Numbered from the stretch's first letter, positions 1 to 9,593 are shown. The stretch is 64,000 nt of DNA from JAGLON01 sp041394985 (GCA_041394985.1 JAWLBI010000001.1:4340001-4404000); one strand, 5' to 3'. Numbers and translations are program-made. The notes: a model not told the origin generated them from the sequence alone.

Positions 1-993
1 CTGCTTGCCGAACGCTACGACCATAAATTTCTCAATCGAGATACGCAGCCGTTCGATACGATTGTCCCTACTCCAGAGAATATCATTAGGCAGATATTCA
101 AGGAATCTGCGCCATTGTTTGCCGGTGAATCGGCCAATCTCACGGCCTGTCATCTGACGCTGTCACCATGGGATGAGGCCACGGCCTATGCCAATGGAAC
201 GATCGAGAGGCATTATCTGGCCGATTTCTCCGCCGCCCGCAGAACCTATTCCCCGCATTTAGGCGACGAGGAAAACTCACGCCTTTTCGGTATCGCCGCC
301 TCGCCATCCGGTCATGGACATCATTACACGCTGCGCGTGACTCTGGCTGATTCGGTAAATGCTGAAACCGGCATGCTCACCGACGATGTAATTGCGCGAC
401 GGACAATCAACGACATCGTAGCCGAATTCGATCATCGCAACATTACGACCGATATTCCGGAATTCAAGTCAATCCCCAACACGACCGAATGTCTGGCGAG
501 ATATTTCTATGATCGGCTAAGCGAAACTCTCCCTGTTACTCGTGTGAAGTTACATGAGAATCCCTGGTTTTACTGTGAATACACCGGCAACAATCATGCC
601 GTCATGGGAATAGAAACCAACTTCAATGCCGCTCATCGTTTGCATAGCCCTAAATTATCGGACTCAGAAAACTGTGACATTTACGGCAAATGTAACAATC
701 CGGCCGGACACGGTCATCGCTATCGAGTCGAGGCGGCCTTCGACGGGCAAATTGACAGGAAGACTGGCATGCTCTATCCGTTGGATATTATCGTTAAAAG
801 CATGTCCGACATCCTAAAAGACTGGAATTACAAACATCTCGATGCCGATACCGGGGATTTTACCGACATCCCCAGCACCGGCGAAAACATTATCACAATT
901 TTGCAGAATAAGATAAACGAGCGAATAGATTATCCCATGTATCGCCTGCGCCTCTGGGAGACACCCAACAATCGTTTTACTCTGCGACGCTAA
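1..993 (+). CDS. Multi-domain 6-pyruvoyl-tetrahydropterin synthase / QueD-like fusion (5' truncated)
   Basis: The reading frame is open from the first base, so the gene starts outside the window; 330 codons are visible. It holds at least three tandem PTPS/QueD folds: the tail of one (residues 1-63), a second (about 70-195) and a third (about 200-330). The third keeps the zinc histidines (H212, H237, H239 in GHGH), the catalytic-type Cys231 and the pterin-anchoring Glu320, but has Asn276-Tyr277 where the family has Asp-His. The second has Asp144-His145 and the HGH pair but Arg80 for the first zinc His and Ala99 for Cys. The first repeat shows Asp7-His8. PTPS enzymes convert dihydroneopterin triphosphate to 6-pyruvoyl-tetrahydropterin; QueD makes 6-carboxytetrahydropterin. 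Which reaction applies cannot be told here. A dehydrogenase follows 24 bp downstream and probably shares the transcript. Confidence 0.85.
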   Translation: MLAERYDHKFLNRDTQPFDTIVPTPENIIRQIFKESAPLFAGESANLTACHLTLSPWDEATAYANGTIERHYLADFSAARRTYSPHLGDEENSRLFGIAASPSGHGHHYTLRVTLADSVNAETGMLTDDVIARRTINDIVAEFDHRNITTDIPEFKSIPNTTECLARYFYDRLSETLPVTRVKLHENPWFYCEYTGNNHAVMGIETNFNAAHRLHSPKLSDSENCDIYGKCNNPAGHGHRYRVEAAFDGQIDRKTGMLYPLDIIVKSMSDILKDWNYKHLDADTGDFTDIPSTGENIITILQNKINERIDYPMYRLRLWETPNNRFTLRR

Positions 994-1017
994 TGATAAC
1001 CGGAAAGGACATTAATC

Positions 1018-1710
1018 ATGAGAACTATTCTTATCACAGGAGCCAGCGGCGATATCGGTCGCGCCATCGCGGAACGCCTGGCCGACCGTGACACGACTCT
1101 TATTCTCCACGGTCGCAATATCACCAAACTGGAAAAAACATGTTCCGCGGCCCGCGAAAAGGACGCCAAAATCATCGCCTTCCCCGGCGATTTCCATCGC
1201 GAGAAAGACCTGAATAAATTTATCGCTCGCGCCGCCAAGGAGCAGATCGATGTAATCATTCACAGCACCGGACTGGCCATTGTTGAGCCGTTCGAGAAGA
1301 TTGCTCTCGATGCATGGAACAAGGCCCTGCACCTCAATGTGACCGTCCCGTTTTATATCACCCAGCAGCTCATCGAACATCTCACGGACAATGGCATGAT
1401 CGTCAACATCATGTCCGTTGCCGCCAAAACGGGATTTCCCGGCTGGACCAGTTACTGCACCGGTAAATTCGCCCTCGACGGATTTTCGAAAAGCCTCCGC
1501 GAAGAACTCCGGGCGAAAAAAATCCGCGTCAGCAATATCTATCCGGCCGCGACCGATACCGGGCTCTGGGATAGCATTGACGGCGATTGGAATCGCGATA
1601 AGATGATGAAACCGACCGATGTCGCAGAGGCTGTCGCCTTCGCCATTGCCCAACCTCCGCACGTGTCAGTCGATGCCATTGAGGTCAATAATACCGGCGG
1701 TAATCTCTAA
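1018..1710 (+). CDS. Short-chain dehydrogenase/reductase (possible sepiapterin-reductase-like)
   Basis: A 230-residue classical SDR. The N-terminal nucleotide-binding motif TGASGDIG (residues 7-14), the HSTG equivalent of NNAG, the catalytic Ser in NIMSVAA and the Tyr-Lys pair in SYCTGK are all present. The start is supported by a GGAAAGGA ribosome site at 1002-1009. Its position 24 bp behind a PTPS-like fusion suggests a role in pterin reduction, since sepiapterin reductases are SDRs that act after PTPS in tetrahydrobiopterin synthesis. That link is inferred from the neighbour; from sequence alone only an NAD(P)H-dependent oxidoreductase can be claimed. Confidence 0.85.
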   Translation: MRTILITGASGDIGRAIAERLADRDTTLILHGRNITKLEKTCSAAREKDAKIIAFPGDFHREKDLNKFIARAAKEQIDVIIHSTGLAIVEPFEKIALDAWNKALHLNVTVPFYITQQLIEHLTDNGMIVNIMSVAAKTGFPGWTSYCTGKFALDGFSKSLREELRAKKIRVSNIYPAATDTGLWDSIDGDWNRDKMMKPTDVAEAVAFAIAQPPHVSVDAIEVNNTGGNL

Positions 1711-1862
1711 AGCATATAAAGAGATACGACCATATTTCGATGAACCTTTTCATGGAATTTGCCGTCTTATAACTATTCTTTGCCGGAAATGTCGGGATGG
1801 GGCAATACTGAAGTAGAGACAAAACCGACAATCCGACAGGTTTTCTATGTGGGAGGCAAACC

Positions 1863-4211
1863 ATGTTACAGCGGGCTAATGTCGCAATATTCATCTCGAT
1901 CTGCCTTGTCATTCTTCTCAGTTCGTATTCTCTTTCTCTTGCCACGATGCCGAATAATGCCTATGAACCGAGATTCAAACCGGAAGTCACAATTTCCCAA
2001 AAGACCGGCGACATAAAAATCGACGGACACCTTCATGATCCCGGATGGGCCGGGGCTGCCATGATCGATCACTTCGTGGAAAACGAACCGGGCGACCAAA
2101 TTAAACCGCCGGTGGATACGAAGGCATATCTGACGTATGATAAAGACTATCTGTACGTCTCAATTGTCTGCTATGACAACCCGGAAGATATCCGCGCAAC
2201 GCTATGCGAACGAGATCAGATGTATTCCGATGACAACGTCGGTTTCTTTTTCGACACCTACGGCGACGCTTCCTGGGCATATACCATGAATGTCAACCCA
2301 TACGGGGTGCAGGCCGACGCCATCTGGACGAATGGATTCGGCGAGGACAGTAAATACGATTTGGTGTGGGAATCGGCCGGGCAGATTACGGATTCAGGTT
2401 ATCAGGTGGAAATAGCCATACCCTTCTCGACGCTTCGCTTTCCCAACAAACCGGAACAAAACTGGCGCATCGAATTCTGGCGCCACCACTACCGCGATGT
2501 CCACTACAACCTCTCATGGTGCGCTTATGACAGAAATGAACCATGCTGGGCGTGTCAATGGGGTTATCTGAAAGGCATCAAAGACGTCCAGCCGGGCAAA
2601 GGTATCGAAATCATTCCCGCATTCGTGGGATATCAATCCGGCTTCGCAACCGAGTTGGATGCCGGCACCCCCAATATCGTCGATTCCATCGGATTCGAGA
2701 ATGAAGATGCCGACGGTGAAATCGCACTGAATATCAAGTACTCACCCGTTTCCAATATCACGATCGAGGGCTCGTACAATCCGGACTTCTCGCAGGTCGA
2801 GGCCGATGCCGACCAGATTGACGTCAACACGACCACGGCACTGTGGTTTCCTGAAAAACGACCGTTCTTCCAGGAAGGCAGCGACTTATTCAAGACTATT
2901 TTCGATGCCGTCTATACGCGCACGATCAATGATCCTGATTTCGCCTCGAAATTCACGGCCAGAATCAATCGCACCAGTATTGCCGTTTTGAGCGCTCACG
3001 ATGAGCATACACCTATCCTCATGCCGTTCGAGGAGCGCAGCAAAACTTTCACTATCGGCAAATCATACAACAACTTCGTTCGAATCAGGCAGGCATTCGG
3101 AGAAAACTCGCAATTCGGAGCATTGATTACCGATCGACGCTATGAAGGCGGCGGTTCGGGTTCGGCATTCAGTCTAGACGGATCATTCCGGCTCAGCCAG
3201 AAATTCCGCCTGATGGTACAGTCAATTGCCAGTTATACCGAGGAACCGGATGACAGCCTTTTAACATCTGGACTTTCAATTTATGATAAGACCGTAGACT
3301 CTTCGGTCGCATTCAATCAGTTTTACTACGATGCCGACCGGAACCATACGGCCGGATTCGATGGCGAATCATTCTGGGGACACTCCTTTATCGCCCTGCT
3401 CGATTACAGTATCAGAGACCTTTATATCAGCAGCCGGTTGTCGGAAATAAGTGAAAACTTCCGTGCGGAAAACGGGTATCTGCCTCGCAATGATCGCCGT
3501 CAGGCAAGTATTGTCATATCTAAGGACTTTCGCGCCGACCATGGATTGATAAAGACAATCAGTCCGCAGTTCTTCGCAGCCCGCATCTGGAACATGGATG
3601 GACAGATTAAGGACGAATGGATAAACATTGAATTGCCGACATACTTCAGAAAATGGCAGTCCTATATGCACCTCAACTTGCTCCTCAGCCGCGAGAACTA
3701 TGGCGGCAGACAATTCGATAACATCTGGGGAATACACAACTGTTTCCAGGTACAGGGGTTGAGCAAAAACATCCAATTCGGCGGTTCGGTCGACTATGGC
3801 AATCGCATTGCCCGAAATGACTTTGTCATGGGCAGGGAACTGCAACTGTCCGGCTGGGTCGACGTGCGGCTGTTCAGTCGCCTGTTATCGGAGTTTAATT
3901 ATTCATATATCCAAAGCCGCAACAGTGATACCGACGACTTGCTCTATCTGGGCTACATTCTCAGAAATAAAATTAGTCTGCAGCTCAATCGCGAGTTATC
4001 AATTCGCCTTGTTACGCAGTTCAATCAATTCAACAATGCATGGGATATTGACCCGCTGATCACGTATCGCCTGAGCCCCTTCTCTCTGTTCTATATCGGC
4101 ACAACATACGATTATATACGCTATGACAATTATCAGACGATCGATAACAGCACCTATAAACTGGCGGCGCGCCAGTTCTTCATGAAACTCCAGTACATGT
4201 TCCAGATATAA
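1863..4211 (+). CDS. CBM9-like / DUF5916 outer-membrane protein
   Basis: A 782-residue exported protein. A signal peptide (about residues 1-27) precedes a CBM9/DOMON-like beta-sandwich (about 35-230; it opens with IKIDGHLHDPGW and contains a VGFFFDTYGD-type strand). The rest is rich in alternating aromatic strands and resembles the DUF5916 outer-membrane barrel, including the PEKRPFFQEG motif near residue 330. The protein ends YMFQI, plausible for a barrel terminus. This family is common in Bacteroidota and FCB phyla; the ligand is unknown, carbohydrate being the usual guess. The start at 1863 follows a GGGAGG site at 1851-1856. A strong bidirectional terminator lies just after the stop. Confidence 0.8.
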   Translation: MLQRANVAIFISICLVILLSSYSLSLATMPNNAYEPRFKPEVTISQKTGDIKIDGHLHDPGWAGAAMIDHFVENEPGDQIKPPVDTKAYLTYDKDYLYVSIVCYDNPEDIRATLCERDQMYSDDNVGFFFDTYGDASWAYTMNVNPYGVQADAIWTNGFGEDSKYDLVWESAGQITDSGYQVEIAIPFSTLRFPNKPEQNWRIEFWRHHYRDVHYNLSWCAYDRNEPCWACQWGYLKGIKDVQPGKGIEIIPAFVGYQSGFATELDAGTPNIVDSIGFENEDADGEIALNIKYSPVSNITIEGSYNPDFSQVEADADQIDVNTTTALWFPEKRPFFQEGSDLFKTIFDAVYTRTINDPDFASKFTARINRTSIAVLSAHDEHTPILMPFEERSKTFTIGKSYNNFVRIRQAFGENSQFGALITDRRYEGGGSGSAFSLDGSFRLSQKFRLMVQSIASYTEEPDDSLLTSGLSIYDKTVDSSVAFNQFYYDADRNHTAGFDGESFWGHSFIALLDYSIRDLYISSRLSEISENFRAENGYLPRNDRRQASIVISKDFRADHGLIKTISPQFFAARIWNMDGQIKDEWINIELPTYFRKWQSYMHLNLLLSRENYGGRQFDNIWGIHNCFQVQGLSKNIQFGGSVDYGNRIARNDFVMGRELQLSGWVDVRLFSRLLSEFNYSYIQSRNSDTDDLLYLGYILRNKISLQLNRELSIRLVTQFNQFNNAWDIDPLITYRLSPFSLFYIGTTYDYIRYDNYQTIDNSTYKLAARQFFMKLQYMFQI

Positions 4212-4232
4212 ATTTCAAAATTTCAGCGACAT

Positions 4233-4267
4233 AAAAAAAGGGCCGCGTTGTGAAACGGCCCTTTTTT
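4233..4267. terminator. Bidirectional Rho-independent terminator
   Basis: GGGCCG at 4240-4245 pairs with CGGCCC at 4256-4261. A seven-base A run precedes and a six-base T run follows, so the hairpin can terminate both the plus-strand gene ending at 4211 and the minus-strand permease ending at 4342. Confidence 0.85.
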
Positions 4268-4341
4268 CAAGTGCAAACAGGTATGTATGTGCACAAGAGA
4301 GGATTCGTGGGTGGCGTATGTCCCCGTGCGCCATCAATAAC

Positions 4342-5595
4342 TTATTCGTACCGCAATGCTTCGATCGGGTCGACTCGCGTCGCACGCCAGGCCGGATACA
4401 ATCCCGCGATGACTCCCGTTCCGATCGAGACAGCCATCCCGATCACCGTCCACAGTGGCGACAGATAATAATGCCACTCCAACGATGTTGTGACAATCAA
4501 CCCGACGATAGCTCCGAACACGATACCGACGACACCCCCCATCCCGGTCAGCGTCCCGGCCTCGACTAAAAACTGGAAGAGAATATTTTTCTTGCGCGCT
4601 CCGAGCGCCTTGCGCACCCCGATCTCTCTCGTCCGCTGCGTTACCGCCACCAGCATGATGTTCATGACACCGATAACGCCCACCAAGAGCCCAACGCAGG
4701 CAACGGACACGGCGACCAGCCGAGCTATCCCGGTAATCTCGCCGACTTCATCCCGCAGGGAGTCCTGTGTTTCAATACCGAAATTGTTTTCCTCACTCGG
4801 GCGCAATTGCCGCACTCGCCGAAGGGCATTGACGACCTGATCCATCGCCTCGCCGAACTGTGTTCGCGAAACCGCGCTGACCAGCAGATACACGCGCTCA
4901 ACATCAGGATACAACCGCTCGAATGTCGTCATCGGGATGTAGATAAAATCATTTTCGCTTATCCCGAACAGATCATCAATCTCCTCCTGCACGCCGATAA
5001 CGGTGAACTCCCAGCCGTTTACTCGGATCACCTTGTTGATGGCATCGGCTCGGTCCCCGAACAGTTCATCCGCTACCGCCGGTCCGATGACAGTCACCCG
5101 AGCGCCTCGGCGCAAATCGTTGTCATCGATAAAGCGCCCGTGCGAGACATCGCGATTCGTGACGATCGCCTGTTCCGGCCAGCAGCCTCGAAAATCATCG
5201 GGATTGCGAATTTCCTTATCACCATATTTCGCGACATTGCGCCAGGATTTTTTCTCGGGTGATACCGCTTTAACCAGCGGACACATATCCCGGATCGCAT
5301 AGGCTTCGTCCATCGTGATATTCTTGCGCTTGCGCTGTTCTTCGGTCAGATTATCGAAATCGGTATTCTCATCCCACTTGGATATGTACATGACATTCTT
5401 GCCGATTTTTTCGATGGAATATTCGACATACTGATTGAATCCGTCCATGATGGTATTGACGATAATCACCGCGCCGACACCGATCATAACGCCCAGGATC
5501 GTCATAAACGACCGGAATTTATTCGAGCGCACGGCATCCATGGCCAGCAGGATGCCCTCTTTCATCTCGTCCGTCGAATGAAACAGTTTATTCAT
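4342..5595 (-). CDS. MacB/FtsX-family ABC transporter permease
   Basis: A 417-residue permease of the MacB type. An N-terminal transmembrane helix (about residues 28-50, SFMTILGVMIGVG) precedes a large periplasmic MacB_PCD-like domain (about 50-250), then three C-terminal helices of the FtsX domain (about 285-405), ending with the family hallmark YPAWRATRVDPIEALRYE. It is the last gene of a three-gene minus-strand operon and overlaps the upstream permease by 8 bp, implying translational coupling. MacB-type systems move substrates from the periplasm outward or do mechanical work there. The usual N-terminal ATPase domain of true MacB is missing, and no separate ATPase gene is in the operon. Confidence 0.88.
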   Translation of the reverse strand: MNKLFHSTDEMKEGILLAMDAVRSNKFRSFMTILGVMIGVGAVIIVNTIMDGFNQYVEYSIEKIGKNVMYISKWDENTDFDNLTEEQRKRKNITMDEAYAIRDMCPLVKAVSPEKKSWRNVAKYGDKEIRNPDDFRGCWPEQAIVTNRDVSHGRFIDDNDLRRGARVTVIGPAVADELFGDRADAINKVIRVNGWEFTVIGVQEEIDDLFGISENDFIYIPMTTFERLYPDVERVYLLVSAVSRTQFGEAMDQVVNALRRVRQLRPSEENNFGIETQDSLRDEVGEITGIARLVAVSVACVGLLVGVIGVMNIMLVAVTQRTREIGVRKALGARKKNILFQFLVEAGTLTGMGGVVGIVFGAIVGLIVTTSLEWHYYLSPLWTVIGMAVSIGTGVIAGLYPAWRATRVDPIEALRYE

Positions 5596-6820
5596 AGGTC
5601 AATGCCTTTATCGGATCGAGTTTCGCCGCTTTACGCGCCGGATAAATACCGAAAAATATCCCTACGCCCGACGATATCCCCAATCCCAGGATAATCGCCA
5701 ATGTCGTCGGAGCGATATAAATATCCATAACACTGTTGAGTATGTACGCACCAAGTTTGACGCCCAACGCCAGGCCGATAACGCCTCCGCAAAACGACAG
5801 GATCACCGATTCGTACAAAAACTGCATCATGATCTTTCCGCGGCTGGCTCCGAGAGATTTACGAATCCCGATTTCCCGCGTCCGCTCGGTCACCGATATC
5901 ATCATGATGTTCATGATGACGATACCGCCGATAATGATTGACAACAGCGGCAGAGAAATCATGATAACCCGGAATGCCGCCGTGATATCATTGATGAAGC
6001 TGAGAACATTGTCAGGAGTGAAAATGATAAAATCATCCTTCGCCTCGTATGGGACATGCCGCATCGAGCGCAGGACGACACGGACCTGGTCCATCGCGGC
6101 TTCGCGGCGTTCCAGCGTCTTGGCGCTGATGACCAAAACGACAGGATCTCCCGGCTGCTTAAACACTTTTTGATGAGTCGATATCGGAATAATAATGCAC
6201 TCATCGATGCCGTTCACGATTTCGTTATCGAGTTTCTCAATGACGCCGATAACGGTAAACTCATGGGGACCGACGCGGATTTGCTTACCCAATGGATCCT
6301 CATCCCGAGACTGAAAAAACTTATCGTATACCTTGTACCCGATAATCGCCACATGCTTTCGCATGGCATCATCGGTTTCGGTGATGCCGCGCCCCATAAT
6401 GAGGTCCAGTTTGCGGGTACTTAACAAATTCGGTGTTTCGCCCCGAATTTCCACCCACCGCATCCGCTGATCACCGTATTTCAGATGGTCATTTTCAAAT
6501 GCCTCGGCGCCGACCTGGTCGCAGTCGGGACAACCTCGCTTGATCGGTTCGATTAAGTCGACGGTCAGCTTCTTACGCTTCAGCAGGCGAAGATAATCAT
6601 CCCAGGAAACATTGAATCCGAAACGGCTGACGATAAACGATCGCGGGCCCATGGTCTCGAAGATATTTTCTATCGATGACTGCATCCCCTCGACCGAGGA
6701 CACGATCGCGATCACCGATGTCACTCCCATGACCATACCAAGGACCGTCAAAAACGACCGCAGACGGTTGGCCCACAGAGCGCCGAAAGCCTCAGGAATG
6801 ATGGACAACAATACTCTCAT
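5588..6820 (-). CDS. MacB/FtsX-family ABC transporter permease
   Basis: A 410-residue paralogue of the permease that follows it. It has the same plan: a first helix (SFLTVLGMVMGVTSV), a periplasmic domain with CPDC at about residues 97-100, three C-terminal helices containing the MNIMMISVTERTREIGIRK stretch, and the terminal YPARKAAKLDPIKALTYE. Two such permeases side by side probably form a heterodimer. The upstream adaptor gene ends 15 bp before this start. No ATPase is encoded in either permease. Confidence 0.88.
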   Translation of the reverse strand: MRVLLSIIPEAFGALWANRLRSFLTVLGMVMGVTSVIAIVSSVEGMQSSIENIFETMGPRSFIVSRFGFNVSWDDYLRLLKRKKLTVDLIEPIKRGCPDCDQVGAEAFENDHLKYGDQRMRWVEIRGETPNLLSTRKLDLIMGRGITETDDAMRKHVAIIGYKVYDKFFQSRDEDPLGKQIRVGPHEFTVIGVIEKLDNEIVNGIDECIIIPISTHQKVFKQPGDPVVLVISAKTLERREAAMDQVRVVLRSMRHVPYEAKDDFIIFTPDNVLSFINDITAAFRVIMISLPLLSIIIGGIVIMNIMMISVTERTREIGIRKSLGASRGKIMMQFLYESVILSFCGGVIGLALGVKLGAYILNSVMDIYIAPTTLAIILGLGISSGVGIFFGIYPARKAAKLDPIKALTYE

Positions 6821-6835
6821 ACCTGCTCCGCCGCC

Positions 6836-8197
6836 CTACAAGGATATCGATTCGATTTGTTCGGCGATTCGCTTACCGGAGTTTTCGTCAATCGAAACGG
6901 CTTCTCCTTCGGCAAGACGCCGGAGCGTCTGATACGAACCGGAGATAACCGTATCGGTCGGCTGAATTCCATCCAATACTGCAATGTTGCGCTCATCGGC
7001 AATACCGGTCATAACCTGTTTAAAGACGGCTTTGCCCTCTTTAATGACAAAAACGCCATCCAATTCGACCATCGTACGTTTTTTGCCGATTGTCTTTTCA
7101 GCCGAGGTATTCGAGCCGACACTCGACGCTACAGCAAAAGATGCATTGATGCCGCCTGCTTGAGCCGTCTCGACCGGCGCCTCTACACCCTCGGGCAGAG
7201 AATCGACATCGAATTCCCGCATCACTACCGCCGCATATGGAATCAAAAGCGCATCCGGTGAATACGCGGTCGTAATATCGGTCGTCGCCGACATACCCGG
7301 TCGTATGCCATCGATTGATTTGTCGAAGCGCACCTTCACGAGGAAATTCGTCGAATAGTCCTCGCTCCCTTCGCCGATCACGCGAGCCGAGTTTCCGATT
7401 TCGACGACCGTGCCGGCAAACGAAGTGTCGCGGAAAGCATCGACACGGATTTTTGCCATCTGGCCGAGAAATACCTTGGCGATTTCGGTCTCGTCGATAT
7501 CGACTTCAACCTCGAACACCGATAAATCGGCGATCGTCATCAGTCGTTTTCCCTGCGTATACGAGGTCTGCGCCTGAGCGATTTCACCGGCTTCCGCATT
7601 CAAAAACGTGACGAATCCGTCCATCGGTGAGCGAATCGTTGTCTTGGTCAGATTATCCGCGGCCTTATCAAGAATGGCGCTGTTGATGTTAACCTGCGCC
7701 AGCCAGGCATCGTAATTGGCCTTGGATGATTCATAGATATAAGTTGCATCGGCATACTCGGTTTCGGAAATCAACTTGCCGTTGAACAATCGCGTCTGCC
7801 GTTCGAATTCCCGCTCGTCCTTGTCGAACTGGGCTCGGGCCGCCGCGAGACGCGCCTTTGTCTCATCGAGCGAAAACTGCGCCTGATGCAAATCGGATTG
7901 CAACTGGACGGTATCCAGCGTCATCAGAAGCTGTCCTTTGTCGACGAAATCCCCCTCATTGACATGCAATCCGACAATTTCCGCCGACACCTCGGCGGAG
8001 ATATCGACTTTCGTCTGCGGCTGGATGCGCCCGGAAGCCGTCACCGTTTCGGCGATATCATCGATATATGCCAAATCGGCCTGTACCAATGTTTTTGTAT
8101 CGCCATTCTGCTGTAGGCTTACGACAGCAATCACCGCAACGACAACGACAATCGCGCCGCCGATCCACAACCATTTTTTCTTTCTTTTTTTTGCCAT
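6836..8197 (-). CDS. HlyD/MacA-type periplasmic adaptor (membrane fusion protein)
   Basis: A 453-residue adaptor. A lysine-rich cytoplasmic start is followed by one membrane anchor (about residues 8-27), a biotinyl-lipoyl-like first half (ETVTASGRIQPQ), a coiled-coil hairpin (about 100-180, QAQFSLDETKARLAAAR), the matching lipoyl half (TTIRSPMDGFVTFLNAEAGE) and beta-barrel domains. It is the first gene of the operon with two MacB/FtsX permeases, matching MacA's role of linking inner-membrane MacB to an outer-membrane channel. No TolC homologue is in this operon; one occurs in the separate export operon at 47278-48588. Confidence 0.9.
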   Translation of the reverse strand: MAKKRKKKWLWIGGAIVVVVAVIAVVSLQQNGDTKTLVQADLAYIDDIAETVTASGRIQPQTKVDISAEVSAEIVGLHVNEGDFVDKGQLLMTLDTVQLQSDLHQAQFSLDETKARLAAARAQFDKDEREFERQTRLFNGKLISETEYADATYIYESSKANYDAWLAQVNINSAILDKAADNLTKTTIRSPMDGFVTFLNAEAGEIAQAQTSYTQGKRLMTIADLSVFEVEVDIDETEIAKVFLGQMAKIRVDAFRDTSFAGTVVEIGNSARVIGEGSEDYSTNFLVKVRFDKSIDGIRPGMSATTDITTAYSPDALLIPYAAVVMREFDVDSLPEGVEAPVETAQAGGINASFAVASSVGSNTSAEKTIGKKRTMVELDGVFVIKEGKAVFKQVMTGIADERNIAVLDGIQPTDTVISGSYQTLRRLAEGEAVSIDENSGKRIAEQIESISL

Positions 8198-8435
8198 GAC
8201 ACACCCTATCTGTTTGCACTAAAGGTACATATAACGTTTGAGAAGGAATCGGCAGTTTGAAGGCCGCGATCGGGTACCCAATTGTATTGGACTGGCTTTG
8301 CAAATAAAAGTTGCAAAAAACTCGAAAAAGACCCAGTTTTATACTGGATTCCGGAATCGAAAATATACACCTTGCACTACCCGTACTGCTGACGTATCAT
8401 ATGAAGACACAGGATTGGACTTTAGGGAGGATTTC

Positions 8436-8843
8436 ATGAAAAGGCTTTCACTGCTGCTGGTTCTGACGATAATTTCGGCCGTGTTTTTAACAATTGCCTG
8501 TGACGACGAAGCCGACAAGAGCTATCTCAATCCCTTTACGCCCGATCCGAATGACATAGATCCGCCCACCGTCTCAATCGTATCCCCCGCCGACAGCTCG
8601 GTTGTCCCCAGAGACGACAGCGTCCTCATTACCATCAACGCCAGTGATGATACCGGGATTCGCCGCATCTATCTGTCGATAAATGATGTACTTGTCTATG
8701 ACCAGGTGGATGCTCCATATGAATATTATTGGGATACCAGAACCCTAAGCCCCGGGGTAGGATATAAGCTTTGCGCCTATGCGCACGATAACGGCGGCAA
8801 AGTGACTGAAACCTGTAATACTGCGATCATTGAACTGAAATAG
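8436..8843 (+). CDS. Small lipoprotein with one Ig-like domain
   Basis: A 135-residue lipoprotein. Its signal peptide ends in the lipobox LTIAC, and a proline-rich linker (NPFTPDPNDIDPPT) leads to one bacterial Ig-like domain (about residues 45-135) with the typical VSIVSPADSSVV opening and a DTGIRRIYLSIND core. An in-frame longer reading from 8238 is unlikely: a strong AGGGAGG site at 8424-8430 and the signal peptide both favour the start at 8436. The gene diverges from the adaptor gene at 8197. Probably membrane-anchored in the periplasm or on the surface; partner unknown. Confidence 0.8.
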   Translation: MKRLSLLLVLTIISAVFLTIACDDEADKSYLNPFTPDPNDIDPPTVSIVSPADSSVVPRDDSVLITINASDDTGIRRIYLSINDVLVYDQVDAPYEYYWDTRTLSPGVGYKLCAYAHDNGGKVTETCNTAIIELK

Positions 8844-8976
8844 AGCGCCGAGATCACGGACCGATACTACGTAAAGACATCACAATAAAAAAAATTCCCC
8901 ACGGCGCGTTTATTATTGCCTTTTAGACCCATTTTTTAGTATCTATGCCGTGCACTATATGTGAAAGGATGAAGTC

Positions 8977-9540
8977 ATGAAACGATTTTTAATAACAACC
9001 TGCCTGCTCTGCCTCCTCGTACCGGCCCTGATGGCCCAATCCGACGAGGAAAAAGTCCAGGCTGTCATGCATGCGGATGCGATCGACTGGAACAGTCTGG
9101 CCGATTGTCTTCCGGATGAAGCCGACGATATGGATGTAAGCGATGTCGACGGCGGCACCATGTCGATGGCCGACCCCACTAATCCGGGCAGCAAATTCAG
9201 CTATTCATTTGCCGAGCGTACCTACACGAAGGGAGATAACGGTATTATTCTCCGTATCACCGATACCGGCTACAGCCAGTTTCTCACGATGCCGTATATG
9301 ATGGCATTCGAAATGGATACACCCGACGCGACAATCAAAAGCGTAAAAGTCGGCGACCGCGACGCCAAATTCATCCAGAATAAGGAAAAAGGTAAGGTAA
9401 TCTCCACGCAATACCTGATTCTTATCTCCGAGCGTGTTCTGGTCATGGCGGAAAATGACGGCGGGGCATCTAAGGACGAAATCGAATCGATGTTGAAGAA
9501 AATCGATTTCGAAAAACTCACGAAACTCGCCGCAAAGTAA
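8977..9540 (+). CDS. Exported protein of unknown function
   Basis: A 187-residue protein with a clear Sec signal peptide (cleavage near LMAQ, residue 21). The mature part is acidic and begins with a predicted helical segment, followed by alternating strands (SKFSYSFAERTYT, GIILRITDTGYSQFL). It ends with a charged helix (SKDEIESMLKKIDFEKL). I do not recognise the family. A ribosome site (AAAGGA) precedes the start and a strong terminator follows at 9560-9593, so it is likely its own transcription unit. Confidence 0.7.
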   Translation: MKRFLITTCLLCLLVPALMAQSDEEKVQAVMHADAIDWNSLADCLPDEADDMDVSDVDGGTMSMADPTNPGSKFSYSFAERTYTKGDNGIILRITDTGYSQFLTMPYMMAFEMDTPDATIKSVKVGDRDAKFIQNKEKGKVISTQYLILISERVLVMAENDGGASKDEIESMLKKIDFEKLTKLAAK

Positions 9541-9559
9541 GAAAAAACAAATCGTAAAA

Positions 9560-9593
9560 GGGCGCGATCGAATCTCGGATCGCGCCCTTTTTT
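9560..9593 (+). terminator. Rho-independent terminator
   Basis: GGGCGCGATC (9560-9569) pairs with GATCGCGCCC (9578-9587), followed by six T. It lies 20 bp after the exported-protein stop at 9540. Confidence 0.9.

Noticed and set aside
1012..1662. 216-codon frame antisense to the dehydrogenase
   Set aside because: The dehydrogenase on the plus strand has intact catalytic motifs and a ribosome site, so the antisense frame is not credible.
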